From Lanius collurio (lineage: Eukaryota > Chordata > Aves > Passeriformes > Laniidae): DNA of 64,000 bases. The stretch spans positions 17,753,465 to 17,817,464 of the forward strand of contig JACBWW010000020.1 of assembly GCA_020086605.1 (NCBI GenBank), read 5' to 3'. Of this stretch, positions 45,401-60,900 are shown piece by piece (position 1 is the stretch's first letter; each line of letters opens with the position of its first letter). The translations under genes were made by a program, and so were the position numbers. A model generated the notes under the pieces. The model was not told the DNA's origin and did not search any database. It saw nothing but the letters and a program-made list of their open reading frames with translations.

Positions 45401-48400
45401 TATATAGGGCATGATAGACCCTGTATTTTCTCCAAAAATTCCTTTTTTATTTTATCTAAGATGATGCCTCATCTCTTCCTTTATGAATAAGTAAAACATA
45501 AATGACCCTCTAATGAATTAGATCTTGCCTGAACTACTGGAAATGAGGACAGAAAACCCAGCCCCTGTGCTAAGAGAGACTCCACCAGGGAACAGGGATG
45601 GGACTGATTACAGCAAGTGTTCAGGGCTCTTTTCAAAAGTTACAGAATGTTTTGTATGAAAAATTGCCTGTGTAAAAGAGACATGGCTGAAACCTTTAAT
45701 GACTAAAGAAAATTTGCTCAACAGATGACAGTAACTAAAAACTGTCATCTCATAAATACATGATAATCTTTCCAAAATTGTGACTACCTGTGAATACCCA
45801 GAAAAATGTGTAATTTTTATGGACTTGCATTTGAATTAGAAGTGTAACAGGTCACAGATGATAAATCTTTCTCCACTAAATTCACATCGTTTTCCATATT
45901 TTCCACCAGAATTCACCATTTATTCAATACAAACATGGGACTGGAAACAGAAGAGTTTATTGTTTAATGAAATCCTGATGATTGTAAAAAATAAATAAAT
46001 AAATTTCTTTTCAAAGGAAAGCAATAATCATCTACTATAATTAGTATGTAAGAAGTATGGTCACATATTTTTGTAAAAGGGTATTCCTCAAGATAGTCCC
46101 ATCTCACTTTTCTCTCCCCAATATTGCTTTTAGAATCTACAGGTTTTATTAACTGAAAAGATCTTAAGCAAGAAAATAAAGGAATGAACGTAGATGAGTT
46201 ATGACCCTTAGAAAATGTCATTTTCTCTTCCACACCCCTGTGAGATGAGTTGGTTTTACAATGGGATCATTTCTCTTATAATGAGAGACAAACTCATATT
46301 GTGACCTCGCAATAGTTTAGTGTAATTTTTTCACATTATGTGCATAAATCCAGCAGAAAGGAATCCTGAAAATTTGGTTTATAAAGTTCCGTTTTTGCCA
46401 AAAGTTTTGAATTGCCATTCATTTCAGGGAAAAAATATATAATCCAGGGCTGAATTTGGCACACTGTCTGAACTCTAGCATTTCACCAAAAGTTTCCTCC
46501 CAGCTTTCTAGTGAGGTACAACTAATTCCAACTGCAGGAAGTTTCTTTGCATGGGTGCAACGTGTAAGCACTTTCTTGAAAGTCTGAAGGAAAAGACCAT
46601 AGGGAAATAATTTGGAGGAATGGACTAAAATCCTCCTCCAGTGTCTTCAGGTCTGAATCCTTCCAAGATTCTCTGCCCAAAGTTTAAGCAATGGGATCCC
46701 AGTGGTCTGCTGTTTGGCCTGTTTATCTGCTCACTGTCTTCCTAAGGCCAGAGCACTCGGCTCATGTCAGATTTACTTATAAATCATATTTATTAAGAGA
46801 GCAGAAAACTGAAGAATAATTCAGACATTTTCTTACGTCAAAATAATCCTAAACAAAAACCCAGTTCTACCAATCCCTTCATTCTTATCCCTGCACCACA
46901 AAGCTGCTCTTACTGTGGGTTAATCAACAGGACACCTTGTTGTTCAGGATGTTATTTCTGTACAGGGCTGCAACAGTGGTTTTTTTATTCTACTATCCAC
47001 TGAATGCAGAAGAATGCTGAAACCCATCAGTAGACTGTTTACCCCCAAAACTCAAGAAATTTCTCTTTTCTTAGTTCAAGGTTTTTTTGGAGTCTATGAT
47101 CTTGTTGTTTCAACTCCAAAATTTAATAACTAGTACAGTTTTCTGTGTGAAGCTGGGTTTTGGAAAGAAAATTCTTCTATTCACTTGTCTTGAGATCCAT
47201 TGCCTTGCAGTCATAAGCCCATATGGCAGTGTCTTGAAAATTAAGTATCACAAGGAGGGGTTTGTGAGGTGTCTTACCTATCCAATCTGAGACACCATGA
47301 TCAGACACATGAACTCTTCAATGGCTTTACAATGATGAACAGCAACTTAGGAATTACTAAAATCTTTTCTACACATCACATTCTTATTATCCTAAAAATT
47401 GAATAGTTTTCTGTGCAGATTGATCAGATATATCACTGATGATCAGCTCAGCATCCTTGCCCACTCCTTCCAGATTTTGTTGAAAATCCTCTTGTGAGAA
47501 ATCTGGCTGCTCATAGTACATGATGGGTTACACAGTTAATTCCAGGAGAAATGGATGGTGACTTTCCTTATAAAAACACTACTTAGCAGGAAGAAACATT
47601 TGCAAATGATGAATGATGCAGGTTATTACTACTGCTATGAGTGGCAGCTCTCCCCATGACAGCAAATAAAACCCAACTGTCTGCACCACTCTTTCATTCT
47701 CCATCTCAAATGACAGTCCTGGAGTGATAAGGATCACAACTGCTTATTCTGATCAAGGAAATGAGCCTGCAAGGACTATAAAAAGGGTGGTAACTTAATA
47801 TTTTAATATATTGTAATAGGTTAAATATAGGGTAATTCCAGGAGAAAAACATGGTTTTGTTTTGGGTTTTTTTAAATACACTTTGAAATTTAGGACAAGC
47901 TAATTTTAATTGTCAGGAGGAGCATGATACTGTCATATTCTTCAGGGAAAAATCAGTCTGCACTAATGAGATTTTCCTACCTAAATTCTTTTAATTCTGA
48001 TTTCATATTGCTGTCTTCACAGACAAAAGAACTCCTCAATATACACATTATCTATAAAAAAACCTCCAGTTTTACAGATGCTATGAGATTTTTAAAAAGC
48101 AATTATTTGTTTCTGTTGGTAAATATGAACAATGAAGGCTACAGAAATCAAGGATGACAGAACAACTCCAATAAAACTATGAAGCTGGGAGCTCCAATAA
48201 AAAATAAATCAATTCAAGGAGTTTGTGCTTAAAATATATATATTTTTTTTTCAAATGGGATGAAAACTGATAGCAACTTATGAAAAAAATCGTTATCAGC
48301 CTAAAGCACAGCCCCTAAAATGGAAGAAGGTTGCAATACATAATACTACATAATAGGCAAAAATATATATCAGGTCAAATTGTGTCTTTTCTTGAGGAGA

Positions 48401-51400
48401 TGTGATGAAATTATCAGAAAGCAATATTTAACAAATATGACTAGAAAGGAAGTTGTGTAGGAGTTAAAAGGTCTACAGCACACTTCTCTTTATCAGAAAT
48501 GATAGTTTATCACTTCTGCATCCATTGGCACAAAGGGGACATGTAAAGGTTATTTTCAGACTCGCTCTGAGCTGAGCACATTTTTGTAGAATAAGGTAAT
48601 GTAGTCCTTCCCAGGTGAAAAGAGAATGCAAAGCACCGTTAAATCAAAACGAAAACTACATGCAGCTTTTCTGCAATAAGAAAATGGGGGGGAAAACAAG
48701 CAACTTTTTCAGTCAGGCCCAAATCTACTTTTGATTTACATTCTGGAGAGGCTAGCATTAGAGGGACTTCCCTTTGAGATTAAAGTCCTCAGTGTTGCTC
48801 TCCTACGTAAAAACCATCATACGAAGGCCTAAGAATTTCAGTTAGGAAACATCAAACTAACATATGCAGTCTGAAATCTATTTATACTCCTTAAGGAACC
48901 AAAATTGCTTTACAACAATTTTTGACATTTAAGGTTAGCATCATTTAAGGTGTAAACAAAACAAATTTTGCCTGAACTTGAATCACTATGCAAATTAATG
49001 GGATGTTGAAAACAGAGGTTCAAATAATAACAGCACTCAGTGACACATAATCCTGGGGGTTTTGTCCTTTCTGGGCAATCTTGTAATAACACAGAGAACA
49101 TGGGCAGCCATCAGCTCCATCAGGAGTGACCACACATTGCTGCTTCTGAGCTCTGCTTTTGCTGGGCTTGTTTTCACTGTGGCAGATTTTTACGGACAGA
49201 TCAGCTGAATCTCATTACTACAAGGAGTCACACTTCAGGAAGTGAACACCTTGAAATGTCACGACCTTTCCCTGACAAGAAAAAATGTCACCAAAGAAAA
49301 CACACTAGAAGTGAAAGACAAAGACCAGAGATCACAAATAATGAAAACATGTTTATTGCACTATAATAAAATAATAGACTTTTAAATGGAAATATGATTT
49401 CCACTTGAATGTCAGGTATAGAATACGTAGAGCGGTTAATCAGTCAGTCAGTCCCTTGTGAAAGAGCATCTACTGCTCTGTTATTCTGGTTTGTCACAGG
49501 TGAAGCAGAGAACAAGTGGAACTACACTAACTTTAAACTGAGACCGAGTCAGTTGTTAGCATATTCTGTTCTGGAAATTCTTATTCTGAAGCTCCAGCTG
49601 CAGTGTATGTCAGGGTTGGAGAGCTAACATTTCACTAGACATTTTGCTAGACATGCATGACCTGACAGCTCCTGATGTTAGTTCCTTGTGAGAAATGCTC
49701 TGAATCTAGAGACAGTTTCTGATTTTCAAAAGTATTAAAAGGAAAAAAAAAATTTCAGGTGCTCTGTTGGCATGAGCTACATAATTATGCTAAGGACAGG
49801 TGTCAGGGGAATTACATTCATTTACTCTAGATGAAATTTAGCCCCAGATAATCTTACTGCCTGGTGGCTTAGAGCTGATCACTATGTACAATAATCTACA
49901 TAGAGTTTTTCTCTATATTTATATACAGTATTATATGCTGCATATAGAATTTTTGTACTTCTTTCTTTTTTTTTTTTTTTGTAGAATAGATGTTTTGTAG
50001 AATTTTATACACAGAATAATGCATATACAATATTCTGCGCTGCATATAGAGTTTTTCTCCATGTTCCTCCCAAATAGCAGTAGAAATTTTGGAGCTGGGG
50101 CAGCAAGGCAATGAAGCACCAGCATTGTCTTTCCTTGGTGGCCAGCACCAGCTCTGACATCTTAAACTGGAATTTGCAGCATGTGACTCTGAGCTGAACA
50201 AGGTCCTGGGCAGATATGTGGGAGCAAGGGCAGCTACAGGGTGAACTGCCCTGCATTATGAAATCAGCTTTTCATTGTGCAGTCATCACTATGTGCAGAA
50301 TGATGCTACATGATAATCCAAACTTGTGAAGCTCAAAAGAAAAGCATAATTTTTCACTGAGGAAAGGGAAATCCCATGGAAGCTACATGGAAATATCCCC
50401 CAGTCTAATTGCCCAGACAATTTCTTTTATCATTGAAGAACACAATGCCATGGTCTGCTTCGTTTCCTGGACTATGTTCTTCTGAAATTTAATGTGCATT
50501 TTCCAGTGCCATGGACAAAAATATTTGGGCAGGATAGCACTTCTACAGGAGCAGATACTTAAAGAGATTAACTACTCCTGGTTTCCCCCAAGAAGGAGGG
50601 TAAAACAGTGAGTATGTGTTACCTACTTTACTCAAAACCAGAAAACAGAGCTAGAAATTATTCATCAAAGGCCAACAGAGGCAGCCAGTAAGGTTTGAAT
50701 GCCTTGTCCTGGCTTCAAAATATGGATGAACATACCCTTCCCCTAGTCAGCAAAAAGAGAAAACCACAAACCACCACACACACTCTACATTACTTAGCTA
50801 TAACAAACAGGCAGGCAGGCAGAAAAAGAAACAAGGGATGAAAATCTCCTTCCTTCCACTAGGACAAGGCTCTGTACACATTCAGGAGGCTCCTACATGG
50901 GAAAGAGGCACAGACCCCTCTTTTTGCTGTATCCAAGAAGGTTTGAAGGGAGAAACTGATGAGAAACTCCCTGTAATAGATGCCCTGGTTGCCTCTGCAG
51001 AACAACTGGTCACCAACATTTGCAATTTTCCCCTTTCAGATGGCATGATTTTATGACTTTCTATCTTAATCTCCTGTCCCCTTTCGAGATGGAAGTGCTA
51101 ATTTTTCTGTCTTTTCAAAGTTTGGATCAGAAGTGGGAGTTGGGATATCTTCTTCCACAAAAATTAGCACACTCCAGACGTTTTGAATTGATTCAAATCA
51201 CACTGCACATTTCCAGATTAAAGGTCTGAAAGACCGTAAACGCCTCTTTGTTAGACAGGCTTAGAGCCTTTCCTAGCTGAAGGACACTTAGTCTTAAAGC
51301 TCATATAGACTTAATTCCATATACTATGGGTGGTTCATTCTTTCCTTCTTTTTAAAAATCTGTGTGTTGGTAATTATCATAAAGCAGCTGTAATATGTAT

Positions 51401-51757
51401 GTTATGCCTGTGCAATGGGTAGAGTACCTGAAACTAAGAATACTGCTTTATGATGCATTTATTGTTTGAAAATAAAGGTCCTTTACTTTGATTTTTATTT
51501 GTTCCTGCCTTTCCCCCTATTTTGGCAGTGTCCCTTTCTGCAGCCCCAGACATAAAAGTCTTCCCTTTGGGATCCTTTGGTATGTCTCCAGCTATGTATG
51601 ATTCTTTCATATATCTACAACCACAGCCTTCTGTACCTGCAAAACATTTAACTTTCATGGTAGGCAAAAGACTTAAGAGATTTTTGCAGCCTCTGTTTCT
51701 ATTCCAGTTTACCAGTCCTGATTCATCTTGTATTACAGTACACAGAACTATTTAGGA
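42423..51757. other. Intergenic region upstream of NMU
   Basis: AT-rich sequence with short A/T runs, a small (TAAA)n at about 45,988-46,003 and a (GGCA)n at 50,808-50,822. No exon of EXOC1L or EXOC1, the expected next genes, is recognised on either strand. Confidence 0.6.
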
Positions 51758-51948
51758 AAAGGTCTTTAAGACTGAGTCCAAACTGTTAGCCCAGCACTAA
51801 ACCATGTCCTTAAGTGCCACATCTACACTGCTTTTAAATATCTCCAGTGACTCCACCACTTCCCTGGGTAGCCTGTTCCAGTGCTCAGAAACCCTTCCAG
51901 TGAAGAAATTTTCCCTAATATTCAATCTAACCTCCCCAATGGGCATTG
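51758..51948 (-). mobile_element. CR1-type LINE 3' fragment (reverse)
   Basis: The plus strand has the reverse-complement CR1 wording 'ctgagtccaaactgttagcccagcac', 'tctccagtgactccaccacttccctgggtagcctgttccagtgctc' and 'gtgaagaaattttccctaatattcaatctaacc'. It is 5'-truncated. Confidence 0.9.
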
Positions 51949-54900
51949 CATAAAGATTTTCACCATCTGAAGACAAACTTTGTTTAGAAAAAGAGCAGTC
52001 TTAGAAATATGTGTACCCAGGAAGCATTAAAAATTATGTTAAAGTCTCTTAACAAATCTATTACTTTCTCACTAACCCTAATTACTCATAAGTACTTCTT
52101 AATTTTGCAGTAACAATGTAAAAGCATGTCTTTCTTCTTCTGCTACTGCAGACATATGAGGTGATCAGGTTACTTGTACATCATCTCCATCCCACAAAAA
52201 AAAGTTAAAAAATATTGCCCCTGAAGTCAGCTGATTCTAAAGGTCGAGCATGAGTTGGCATCTCTTCTCTGGGCAGATCTAAGTCTTTGAAATGCCTTTC
52301 ATAAGGACTGCAACCTTTGCCATTGTGGCTCTCCTTTCCTGAATTGCTTGATGTTCCTTGCGTTGTCAAGGAGACAGTGGAGTGATTACAGTCCAAACCC
52401 AAGGAACTCGAACCTCATGCTGTGTTCCAGCCATTTAAAAAGCAGTAGGCTTGTGATGTAGGAGTTTAAAATGAGCTTTTAAACTTCAGTTGTATTTTCA
52501 GATATGTAATACCTGTGGAGGAAAATGGTTGGAAATTTGGGCTGTAGTAATTTGCGTTCATATACTGTTAAAGAAGTGTGAGCTTTTCATTTCAATCTAG
52601 AGACTCACCACACACACCTATTACAGAACAGTTCTTTTCTTTCATATGCTCAGGATAATCCTAAGGAAGCAACTTTTAAAAACAATGTGTCGGATGAATT
52701 TTTTTATTCTTCATACATTAGGAAATTTTTTTTTAAATTTTTTTTTAATAAAAAGCAAAGTAATTTTAAGGAATTTTAAGAAATGTGAATCACTTTTGGG
52801 AAGGAGGAAGATGAGAAAAAAATATTCTTGGGTTTTTTGCAAAACTTGTGACCTTGAATTAAGGTTTCCTTGCTGCTCCTTCCAATAACCCCATCCAATC
52901 TGGTGGATGTAGGAAAACTTCAGCAATTTGCTCATCTTTACTGTTGAAATAACTGATAAATGTTAAGAAAAGAAAGAAAACAGGCTTTAGGCAAGAATAT
53001 TTAGAACAGCAGGGTGTGAAAATCTCTGACTTCAAGGAGGCTGCATTTTTAATGAAAAGGAAAAGATTATAGTGAGAAAAAACTTGAGCCATTGGTTTAA
53101 ATTTATGCATGGAGTAAGCATGGATACACCAGTATTTGTTTTTCCATCTCTATACCAGATCCAAATGAAGTCCAGTGCCAGAGACAAAGTGGGGTTTTTG
53201 CACAAGTAAACTTGCACTTTCACACCAGATCATTTTCAAGGACATCGACTGATGTGATGCCAGCTCAGACAATGCTCCGGACTGCCGAAAATAAATGTTA
53301 AAAAATGAACCTGAATAACGTAGGTACATGGCATGCTGGCAGTAGAAATTAAACACAGTGAGAGACGAAGCATTCTAATTAAAGGAGTAAATTTGTTGTT
53401 AAATAACCAATGGACTGCAAAGCCAGAATAAGAAAACAGAGGGGGATGAAGTTGCATAGTACGTCCCTCTCCTTCTCACTGCTAAGAAATTAACTCCTTT
53501 TCCTGGTCACCAGTACATGACCAACATGTACCAGCTCTGACTGAGCTGCAAGGATTATGTCACCATGCTGTTTTCCTGGTACATTGGTACTGCAGGAGAT
53601 ACTTCATGTTCTTAAGCATGTAAATTGGGGACACGGAAGGACATCAACATCCACTGCATCCTGAGAGAAGATTCTTTAAAGGTGAATAAATCTGTGTTGC
53701 CTGGACAGTTTTCTTGAGCTCGAGCAAACCTTGCTTTTACTCTCCTTGTCAGAAAATGATAACCTGCAAGCAAGAATTATCCATTACAAGGCTTCATGCT
53801 GGCTTTCAGTTAACTTCCAAGGGAAGGAAAGGTACATGTGCCTTACCTTGATTAGCTGGGAGAAGATTCATAAAGCAGGTATGGCTGCACAAGCACTGAA
53901 GTGATTGTCAATATAGCTGTTTGTAGGATTTAGGAGTACTTACAGTGGATCTAAACAGAAATAATAACAATTTACAGCCTACTTTGAATTTGTTTATTTC
54001 ATAATATCAACAACACACATTGAAATTTTAGTAATAATCCATTTAGATTTTTTACGATCTAAGTTCTTGGTGCTGGAACTGCAGAACACTAAAGAACAGC
54101 TCAAAACTATAATTATGAATCCTCACACTAATGTTCTCCCCTCTTATGACACCCAACCAAACTGTTAAATATTTAACAGTGTAATGAGTAGGAGTGTAGA
54201 ATGGGCCAATTTAATGTCTCTTTACTTGGATAAGATGGCTCTTTTGTTATCCTGTGCATGTGGTGTTAGCAGTTGGGTATTAAGCAGAACGGCAGATAAC
54301 AAGTTCATCTGCTTTTCCAATAGCCCATTTTCCTACGGCTGTAAAGGCCAAGTTTCCTTCAGATGTTTTTCTCAAGTGAAGAACAAATGTCAGGTTGACT
54401 TAAGAACTGTTATTTTCTTAATTTTCTTGGTGATGTGTTTTTTTGCTAGCTAGTTATGAGATTTTTCTCCTAGCTAGACAAATGCAATTTTTCTTTGAAG
54501 ATAACCCGACCATTATAAACTACTTCCCTACAACTCCCAACAAATTTCTCACACACAGGTTTTTAAATTTTGCCTCCCTCACTGGTGCAAATGGTTGCAT
54601 TTACTAATGTATTACTTCAAGTGGCCTAAGTATGTGATACATACAGCCTAAATATGATAGATGAGAAATGGGGACACAACAAGCGATGCACAATACCTTA
54701 AGCATTGCAAGATACTTTTAGAAACAATAATCCCTTTGGACCAGCTCTGCTGTAGCTTATCATCAAGCATGTGTCATTTGACTTCATTCTTCTCTTTCCG
54801 AGGAAGAGGGGAGTTAATGCACTCACCCACAAGTTATGGAAAGTGTAACACAGCTGGGTGCAGCAATAAAACATCTCATCCTAAGGTGATAAGGGGTTCT

Positions 54901-57900
54901 GACATAACTGAAGAAATCATGTTCCTGAACTGATTCTGATAGGCTTCTCTCTCACACCTCCTCCCCTTTGCCCTGGAGATGGTCAGCAGATAAAAAAGGA
55001 ATAGAAACTAAGCACCACCTAATTTATGAGAGTAACATAAGGAATTTTCCATCCTTCAAATACAATCCCACACTTAAAGCTGTAAATAAATCATGCCGTA
55101 TTCAAACACGTTTTTAACAATGATAAGAATATTCTAAATTATGGATGATGAAATCAGATACAGATTTACACAGAGAGAAAAGTGTAATAAAGTCTCATTC
55201 ATTCCCCAAAAGGCCCAGGGGGTTTGACATACTATGTGAGAGACTGTTTCAGGAGAGAAGTGTCCATTGAACATCCTGAAATGTTTTTTAAGGCCTCATC
55301 CGTTCTATGCTTAATACTTCACCAGTGGAAGCCTGCAATAGACATTCATTGCCACTAAAATTTCAGGCTTTTGGTCATTGTCAGACTATAAGAGTAATCC
55401 TAAAACTGTAATGGTGAATTCTAAAATTGTCCCTATAACTTACCAGATAGCCTGGGCAGAAAAAATGTTTTGGGAAAGACCCTGGAGGCAGAGAGAAGAG
55501 GGCTCTCCTGGGGCAGGACAATTGGACCTGAGCTACACCTTATGTGCTGTTAGGGGCAGGAGAGCCCTGTTAGCTGGGGAGATTGTCTCTCATGGTGCTC
55601 AGCTAAAGACATCTGCAGGGCTGATGTCTCTCAAAGAGCTTTTGGCTCAGGGCCCAAAGGCCCTGGGCCAGGCTCCCTGGAAAAGCAACTGGATTTGAAG
55701 AATTTAGCAGAGGCTGTAGTACAGCTAGGATGGAAATCAGTGATATAAGGATCTGGCCAGGGCTGCGACTTGGAGGATAATCCTGAAGTGTCCTAGGAAT
55801 ATGGGGCTGGGGCTGTCCCCACACTCCCTGTACAGTTAATGTGCAACAGTTCAGCTGAAAGAGTGCTTCTCCTGGGAGACAAAGTGTCTTGGATAACAAA
55901 ATACAAAAAGCCATTTCCTGCTGAATTAGACCTGAACCTTGAGCCTAGCCACAGCATGAAGAATACAGAGCAAATAATTTGTCTTCAGTTTGGTAGTTTG
56001 TTGGGTTTTTTTTCTGCTACAGCTCAGAACAGAACATGGTCCCCAGCTTGATGAATAATAAATATCAGAAAGATGACAAGGGCAAAACCAGTTTGGTTCA
56101 TACCAGAGTAGGAAAGTTGTCCTGAATTATTTGCCCTGCAGCTTTTCCTTCACTGTTGTTGTTGCTGCACTCCTATGTTCACACTATGACACTTCCAATA
56201 AATTTACCTCCAGTAAATAAGTAAAACATAAAAGATCTGTACTCTGTGGATCCATCAGTAAAGTATTCAAGTTTAGAAAGTTTTCTCCCAAAATCTGTAT
56301 TTCAGCACTACCCAGCTGCCTGCCTGTTGTTCAGAGGTCCTGGAGGACCTTTTTTACTGCTGTCTTTCCATTTGCCCAGCCTGGGAGAGCTCCTTCCGTG
56401 CTTTCACTTACGCCCACACTGGGGGGACACACTGGGGAAGTCTCGCCAGGTGGGAGCACCACGGCACGAAGAACAACCCACGGAGCCCTTTGTGGCAGGA
56501 GCCCAGGCACAGGAGGAGCTGCCCCAACAACTGCCCACGGAATCTGCACATGGGAATCACTGACACTCCTGCCACTGCTCACCCCTCATCACACCTCACA
56601 CTTAAGAGCTCTTCTGGCACAAGCTTTTACTCATTGCATGAATAATAATTACAGAATTACATGAAAAATAATTGAAGTTGCTGTAATAATTCCCCACTTT
56701 TCCAGCTTTGTCCTGGAGCTCAGAAAACCTCATCATGACAACTCCCATATCTGCCTGCTTAGTGTCTTTCTGGCCCAGGGTAAAATTGGTTTCTCATAAT
56801 GAATGCACTCAAGCACAGCCATGAAGCTGTTAGCTTTGCTTCAGGGGGGGGTTAATATTTTTTAAAAATGAACTGCTATGTAATCACTATCCTGAAGTCA
56901 AATTCTAGAGCTCTTTTTAGTTGTGTCTGAGTAAAAGGGTGCAGGTAGCTGTTGGGAGGGTTTCCCCAAGTACATCTTGGGATTTTGACATCTAAACTGT
57001 TTAAAGCTGTTTTTATCCCGTGGAGCACTAAAAGTTCCTGTTGTGGCTGTGGGAGCCTGACTCTGTGCTAGTGTCATGGGCCAGGTTTCATTTAGGCCAC
57101 ACCTTTCAGGCAGCAGAAATGAAGAATCAGTGTAGGCTTCATATTCCTCATGGATTCAAGGCACATCTGAGGTACATAGCTAATTTCGGGAGCCATGAAG
57201 GACTCAATTCATGAACTTAAAATACTCATGCAAATCCTCATCCTGTTGTACGGCACGGCTTGGCAGTGCAAGGCCCCAACTGAAGGGGGGACAAGGGTTG
57301 ACATGGGCTAGGACTACAGGAGGATGCAGTGCAACAGATGCAGCAAACCTACACAAGAGACAGCTAGTATCTTCCCAAAGCACACATCCACATGAGGCAG
57401 GCTGGACTTGTAGGTGCAGTTTACTCCAGGGTCGTCTTCTCTACGGACATCCACAGACCTTAACGTACACAGCAAGTGTGACAAATATAGCACTAGTCAC
57501 TCAGTCTCTCCTGACTTATTCCAGGCATGATCCTGTGGGATACAATAGTAGGAAGAATAGTTCTTTTAATTACACAAATCTCTTAAAGAGGCACCTTTTA
57601 TTTCTAGGGGCACGTTGTAAAAGAAAGGCTTCTTAAGCCTATTCCTTCAAGAAACTCTTTAAAGGTCTCATCAGGAAAAAAACAGTATTGGACTTTATTT
57701 AGGTATTTCATTTTCAGTGCTGTTATTGTCTTGGAGGGCACATTAATGGATCTTGAACGTAACTTTTCTCTTGCCCAGGTTCTGGTAGTGGATTTGCCCA
57801 AAAAACCCTGAAATTTCTATTCAGTATTCTTTGAGTGAGAACCATGAGGGGAGTGCATTCCCAACTACTGTAAGCCTCATTCCATGACATAAAATAAGGC

Positions 57901-60900
57901 AATAAAGTAACTATCAATGACAACACATTGTTAAGAGGTTCACTCACCTTCCTCAAGGGTCAATGACCTTTATAGACCGACTCACTCAAAAAAAGAATCT
58001 TTATTTTCCAGGGTCTGTCCTGTCTCTAGTAAAAAACCTTTGGATTCACTTGATTCCTATCTCTGGGAAAGCAATTTATCTCACTGTTTATGAGGATATT
58101 GGAAAACAGGAAGTTGTGCATTTCTTCCTAGCACAGGCAGGATCTTTCTGTACACACCTTTCAGAGTGAAGCCATGGCACTTGAGGCCATTCTTTATTAA
58201 GAGTGTAATTGTGCATACAACCTACAAACATTATGTCAGCATGTGTATCCAAATCATATGTTGGCTTAAAATTATTAATTGGGGAAAAAAATCTAATTTT
58301 TTTGTCTCTGAAAAGAAGCTGTTCAGAGTTATGTGTGCTGTGCTTTAAGTTAAACATGATGGTGTCTGCTTAGAATAAATTGTATTTTGTACACGTGTAC
58401 CCACAGGAATTCACTAGATCTGCAAAATTAAGATTTTCAGAAGGGCATATGGGTATTCAGGCAGTGTACAGAGATCATACATACAAGTTTTAGAAAATAA
58501 AAGATTATGCAAAACTTATTAGAAGAACAACACACAGCTTCCATTTTGAAGATTCGTGAGGCTGTATTTTCACATTACTGTAAGTATAATCAATGTACTG
58601 CATTGAATATTTATCTATAGACTACTGCCAAGTTTGGGATTTTTATAGTCCTGCTGATGAAAAGTAAAACAAGTTGCAGATGGTTTGCTCGAAGAAGACA
58701 GCAAAGCAAACAAAAAAACCCTACACCAACATATATAGCCCATGAAAATATACAATGAAATAAGAGTATGCACAGATTTCTATTTACATTATACAACAAA
58801 TTCTAATTACAGTACTACTTAATTATGTGACAACTAATTTTAGTACAAATGTTTGGTTTTTTGCTTTGGAAAAAGAAGTCATACCTTTTATTCATTACAT
58901 TTCCACATTTCCCACATCCTTCAAATCTAAAAAAAAACCCAGTTTGTTCTTTGAAGCCTAATTAAAATAAAAATAACATCCTGGAAATCTCTACCTGAGG
59001 CTAAATGGTTCTTTGCCAAGTCCTTCAAACTTACAGCTAGAGCATGTATTTAACTTTTGTTCATTCCTCTTACTGCAAGTTTAACCCGTTTCATTATAGC
59101 CTTCACAGATATATTGCACTTAAAATCATGCATCTCTGGCCTCAGAGGAACCTATGGCTAACCACAGGCTCAAAATGATGAGAAAAGCAGGCACCTCTGC
59201 AGAGTGGTGCATGAACTTCTCGGTTAGCTCTCATCTCTTTCAATGAGAATTTCTAGTGCTTAATACAGCCAAGGTGTACCAAAAAAAAAAAAAAAATCAA
59301 AACACTTTTCTACCTAGAAAAAGAAAAGTCAGCTTCTGTACTTAAGTAAAACAGATGGCTACAGCATGCACCACAAAGACCAGCTCTCCCCTGAGTCTGG
59401 CATTCATTTATTGCAAGGCCTTCACTAGTCCCACTTGGTTGCTCCACAGAAGTCCAGTCCAGTGTGCAAACACCAGCAGGAACGTTGCTGTTCTGCCATT
59501 GTTCCCATGCTCAGGTGCAGAAAGATTTTGGATTATATATTGACAGGTTTCCTGCCTGACCTGCAAGATGTGGGATGGTGTGGTAGAGCTTGCCGGCTCT
59601 AAACCTGTTTCCTCACAAATGGTAACCTTTCCATTTTCATTGTACTGTTATTGGGACCGACAATATTAGTGACATTAAATTCTTCTCGAAGCCTCTTCAG
59701 TTTTCTTTGTGTTCTCCCAGAAAAACATACAAGTCTGTGTGGTTCAGAAAGACTCACTTCTTACACTGTAAGGCATTGCTTCTGTTTCCAGTTACTGGTA
59801 TTTTATGACTATTTTCACATAACACGGGTATTCTGGTAAAAAATCCACTGTTTTCCATACAGTTCAGATATAATACATCACAGTTTACAGTTTACAACTT
59901 CCACACTTACACAGGTACATTTACAGGAGCTTTGTAAACTACTTCTAGTCAAATGCTGATCCAACTCCAATATTGCTGATCTCCACAAGTCACCTCCAAT
60001 TCCAGTGACAATTTGCTCTGGCAGGATGGTAGTCCCGTGATTGTCTGAAGCAGATTCCCACAGTACTGCTTTGAAATAAGTCATAATGTGCCGAGACTAA
60101 ACCTCAGGATACAGTCTGAGGAGAGACAGTGAAGGCAGAGGCTACAATACACTTTAAAACATATTAAGCATCATTTGCTCTTTTGTCTCTGACAGCATAT
60201 AATCGCAAACAGGATATAATTGCAAAATCGTTTTTACTTGCCAGTTAGCAAATAACTCAGAACTCCAGCACATGTCATTACAGAAATCTCAAACTGCATG
60301 CAGTGTTAAACCAGCACTGCAAGGTACTTAAAGTAAGTGTTGTGATTAGGAAAGTATAATGACTCCCTGCAGAGACAGGTTGAGCTAATGCTAGATGTAA
60401 TGGAAACAAAGAAAATATTGTTTTGAAGCAGGATGGTTCTTAATTTCCCTTTCCACAGTAATTGGACAAGAAACCCTGCCACAGTGCAGAGGAGGAAAAT
60501 TGAGCCTTGAAGGTACATAAAGATATGTAGACTGGTACAACGGGAGTCCAGAAGTCATGATTCAGTTTGTGCTTGCTGGGCTGTGCAAAGCTCCAGACGT
60601 GCTCCCTTGGGTACATACACACTAAGATGAAGAGGCAAGGGCAGCCATCCAGCCACATCTTGGGCCACCTTACAAACTCTTCCACCTGCAAGGTAAATAC
60701 TACTAAAATAGTAGTATTGTGCTGGGAATTGCTGGTTTTAGAAATCTGCTTATTTTTCTGCTGGTTTCAGCTGTGAATCCTGAGGGAGGCCTAGCACATG
60801 CTGACCCACAGTGTTTTGGAAAATAGCATCCACCAGATAATTAACCCCTTTGCCCTCTACTGCTCAGTCTGTGTCTGACACGACATCAGTTACTTGTGTT

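Noticed and set aside
57211..57636. 141-codon plus-strand open frame
   Set aside because: No splice sites, domain or recognisable similarity; composition not clearly coding.
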